The position numbers were made by a program, and so were the translations under genes. From Tannerella sp. (GTDB lineage: Bacteria > Bacteroidota > Bacteroidia > Bacteroidales > Tannerellaceae), in NCBI GenBank assembly GCA_031289445.1, contig JAITPL010000138.1, forward strand, positions 1-12,362: a stretch of 12,362 nt of DNA. The letters run 5' to 3'. Each line of letters opens with the position of its first letter. The stretch's first letter is position 1. This document shows, one piece after another, positions 12,167 to 12,362 of the stretch. Below the pieces are notes generated by a model. It worked only from the letters and a program-made list of their open reading frames with translations. It was not told the DNA's origin and searched no databases.

Positions 12167-12362
12167 TTTTCAACGTCTTTTCATAGAAGACATTCCAAGT
12201 CTCGAAGACTTGGAATGTCTGCCAAGTAGAGGGCGAAAGAGATGTTAATTGTTTAATTTCTGCTGCTTTAAATAATCTCTCAAATACTCTTCCCTGCACT
12301 TCTTGCGGCCTCCGGTCGAGGCTTTGCAGGTTCTTCAAACAAAACAGCCACCGATCCATATT
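12075..12362 (-). pseudogene. 3' part of an Rpn/PD-(D/E)XK family transposase-like gene, disrupted by repeats
   Basis: A minus-strand frame enters from the right edge. It reads MDRWLFCLKNLQSLDRRP, then F-E-R-L-F-K-A-A-E-I-K-Q-L-T, and later YEKTLKND. This is the C-terminal pattern of the PD-(D/E)XK nuclease family transposases (Rpn group): a D-x-W-L-x-x-L-K-N helix, a helix ending A-E-x-x-x-L-T, then Y-E-x-S-L-K-x-x-x-D. The nuclease domain would be outside the window. Between the last two conserved blocks the frame is filled by the 33-bp palindrome. Soon after YEKTLKND it runs into the 84-bp hairpin element, giving a non-family tail (residues such as G-R-P-Q-G-I-A-P-T-P) and a TAG at 12075-12077. 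Family members act as recombination-promoting nucleases. Whether the upstream part is intact cannot be seen. The ATG at 12357-12359 is probably internal. Confidence 0.65.
12188..12220. repeat. Perfect 15-bp-stem palindrome (REP-like)
   Basis: AGACATTCCAAGTCT (12188-12202) and AGACTTGGAATGTCT (12206-12220) are exact reverse complements around a CGA loop. The 33-bp length equals 11 codons. It lies within the minus-strand Rpn-like reading frame without breaking it. The form resembles the short palindromic repeats dispersed in Bacteroidales genomes. Confidence 0.85.

Overview
The window reads as chromosomal DNA of a Bacteroidales bacterium. The evidence is a SusD/RagB-type outer-membrane lipoprotein, several matches to the Bacteroidetes promoter consensus (TTTG, about 19 bp, TAnnTTTG), a Tat-type Gfo/Idh/MocA enzyme next to a DUF4091 glycoside-hydrolase-like protein, and short interspersed repeats. 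The genus cannot be fixed by reading alone.

Layout. (1) Positions 1-1629 hold the 3' part of a SusD-like gene that starts upstream of the window, i.e. the end of a glycan-uptake locus whose SusC partner would lie off the left edge. A nested hairpin separates it from the next, convergent unit. (2) Positions 1737-2490 (minus strand) hold a GNAT acetyltransferase of the toxin-like type. It is preceded by and overlaps a 56-residue basic protein, and a consensus Bacteroidetes promoter sits upstream. This is a plausible toxin-antitoxin pair with a small partner that shows no obvious ribbon-helix-helix signature. It is AT-rich compared with its neighbours. (3) Positions 2823-7480 hold a plus-strand run of four closely spaced genes: a secreted Gfo/Idh/MocA oxidoreductase, a DUF4091 protein, a minimal MNT-type nucleotidyltransferase without its usual HEPN partner, and a GT4-like glycosyltransferase. 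(4) Positions 7549-10549 hold a promoter and a leader with a tandem repeat, followed by a COG0523/CobW-type GTPase, a LytS/YehU-type sensor histidine kinase (ATGA overlap) and a LytTR response regulator. A CorA divalent-cation channel follows at 10597-11682. The GTPase-kinase-regulator-CorA order suggests, but does not prove, a metal-related unit.

(5) The right end (about 11690-12362) is repeat-rich. It contains GTTAGAA-type low-complexity DNA that mirrors a block upstream of corA, a 5-copy array with a 32-bp period that alternates two unit types (A-B-A-B-A), an inverted copy of the array's flank, an 84-bp stretch of hairpins between 12-bp direct repeats, and a perfect 15-bp-stem palindrome. 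The last two lie in the 3' end of a minus-strand Rpn/PD-(D/E)XK family transposase-like gene that enters from the right. The palindrome appears to have entered that frame as exactly 33 bp (11 codons), and the hairpin element then ends the frame.

The points most worth following up are the alternating array, the repeat insertions in the Rpn-like gene, the GNAT/small-protein pair with its repeated promoter motif, and a strong intrinsic-terminator hairpin at 2641-2687 with no gene upstream on its strand.
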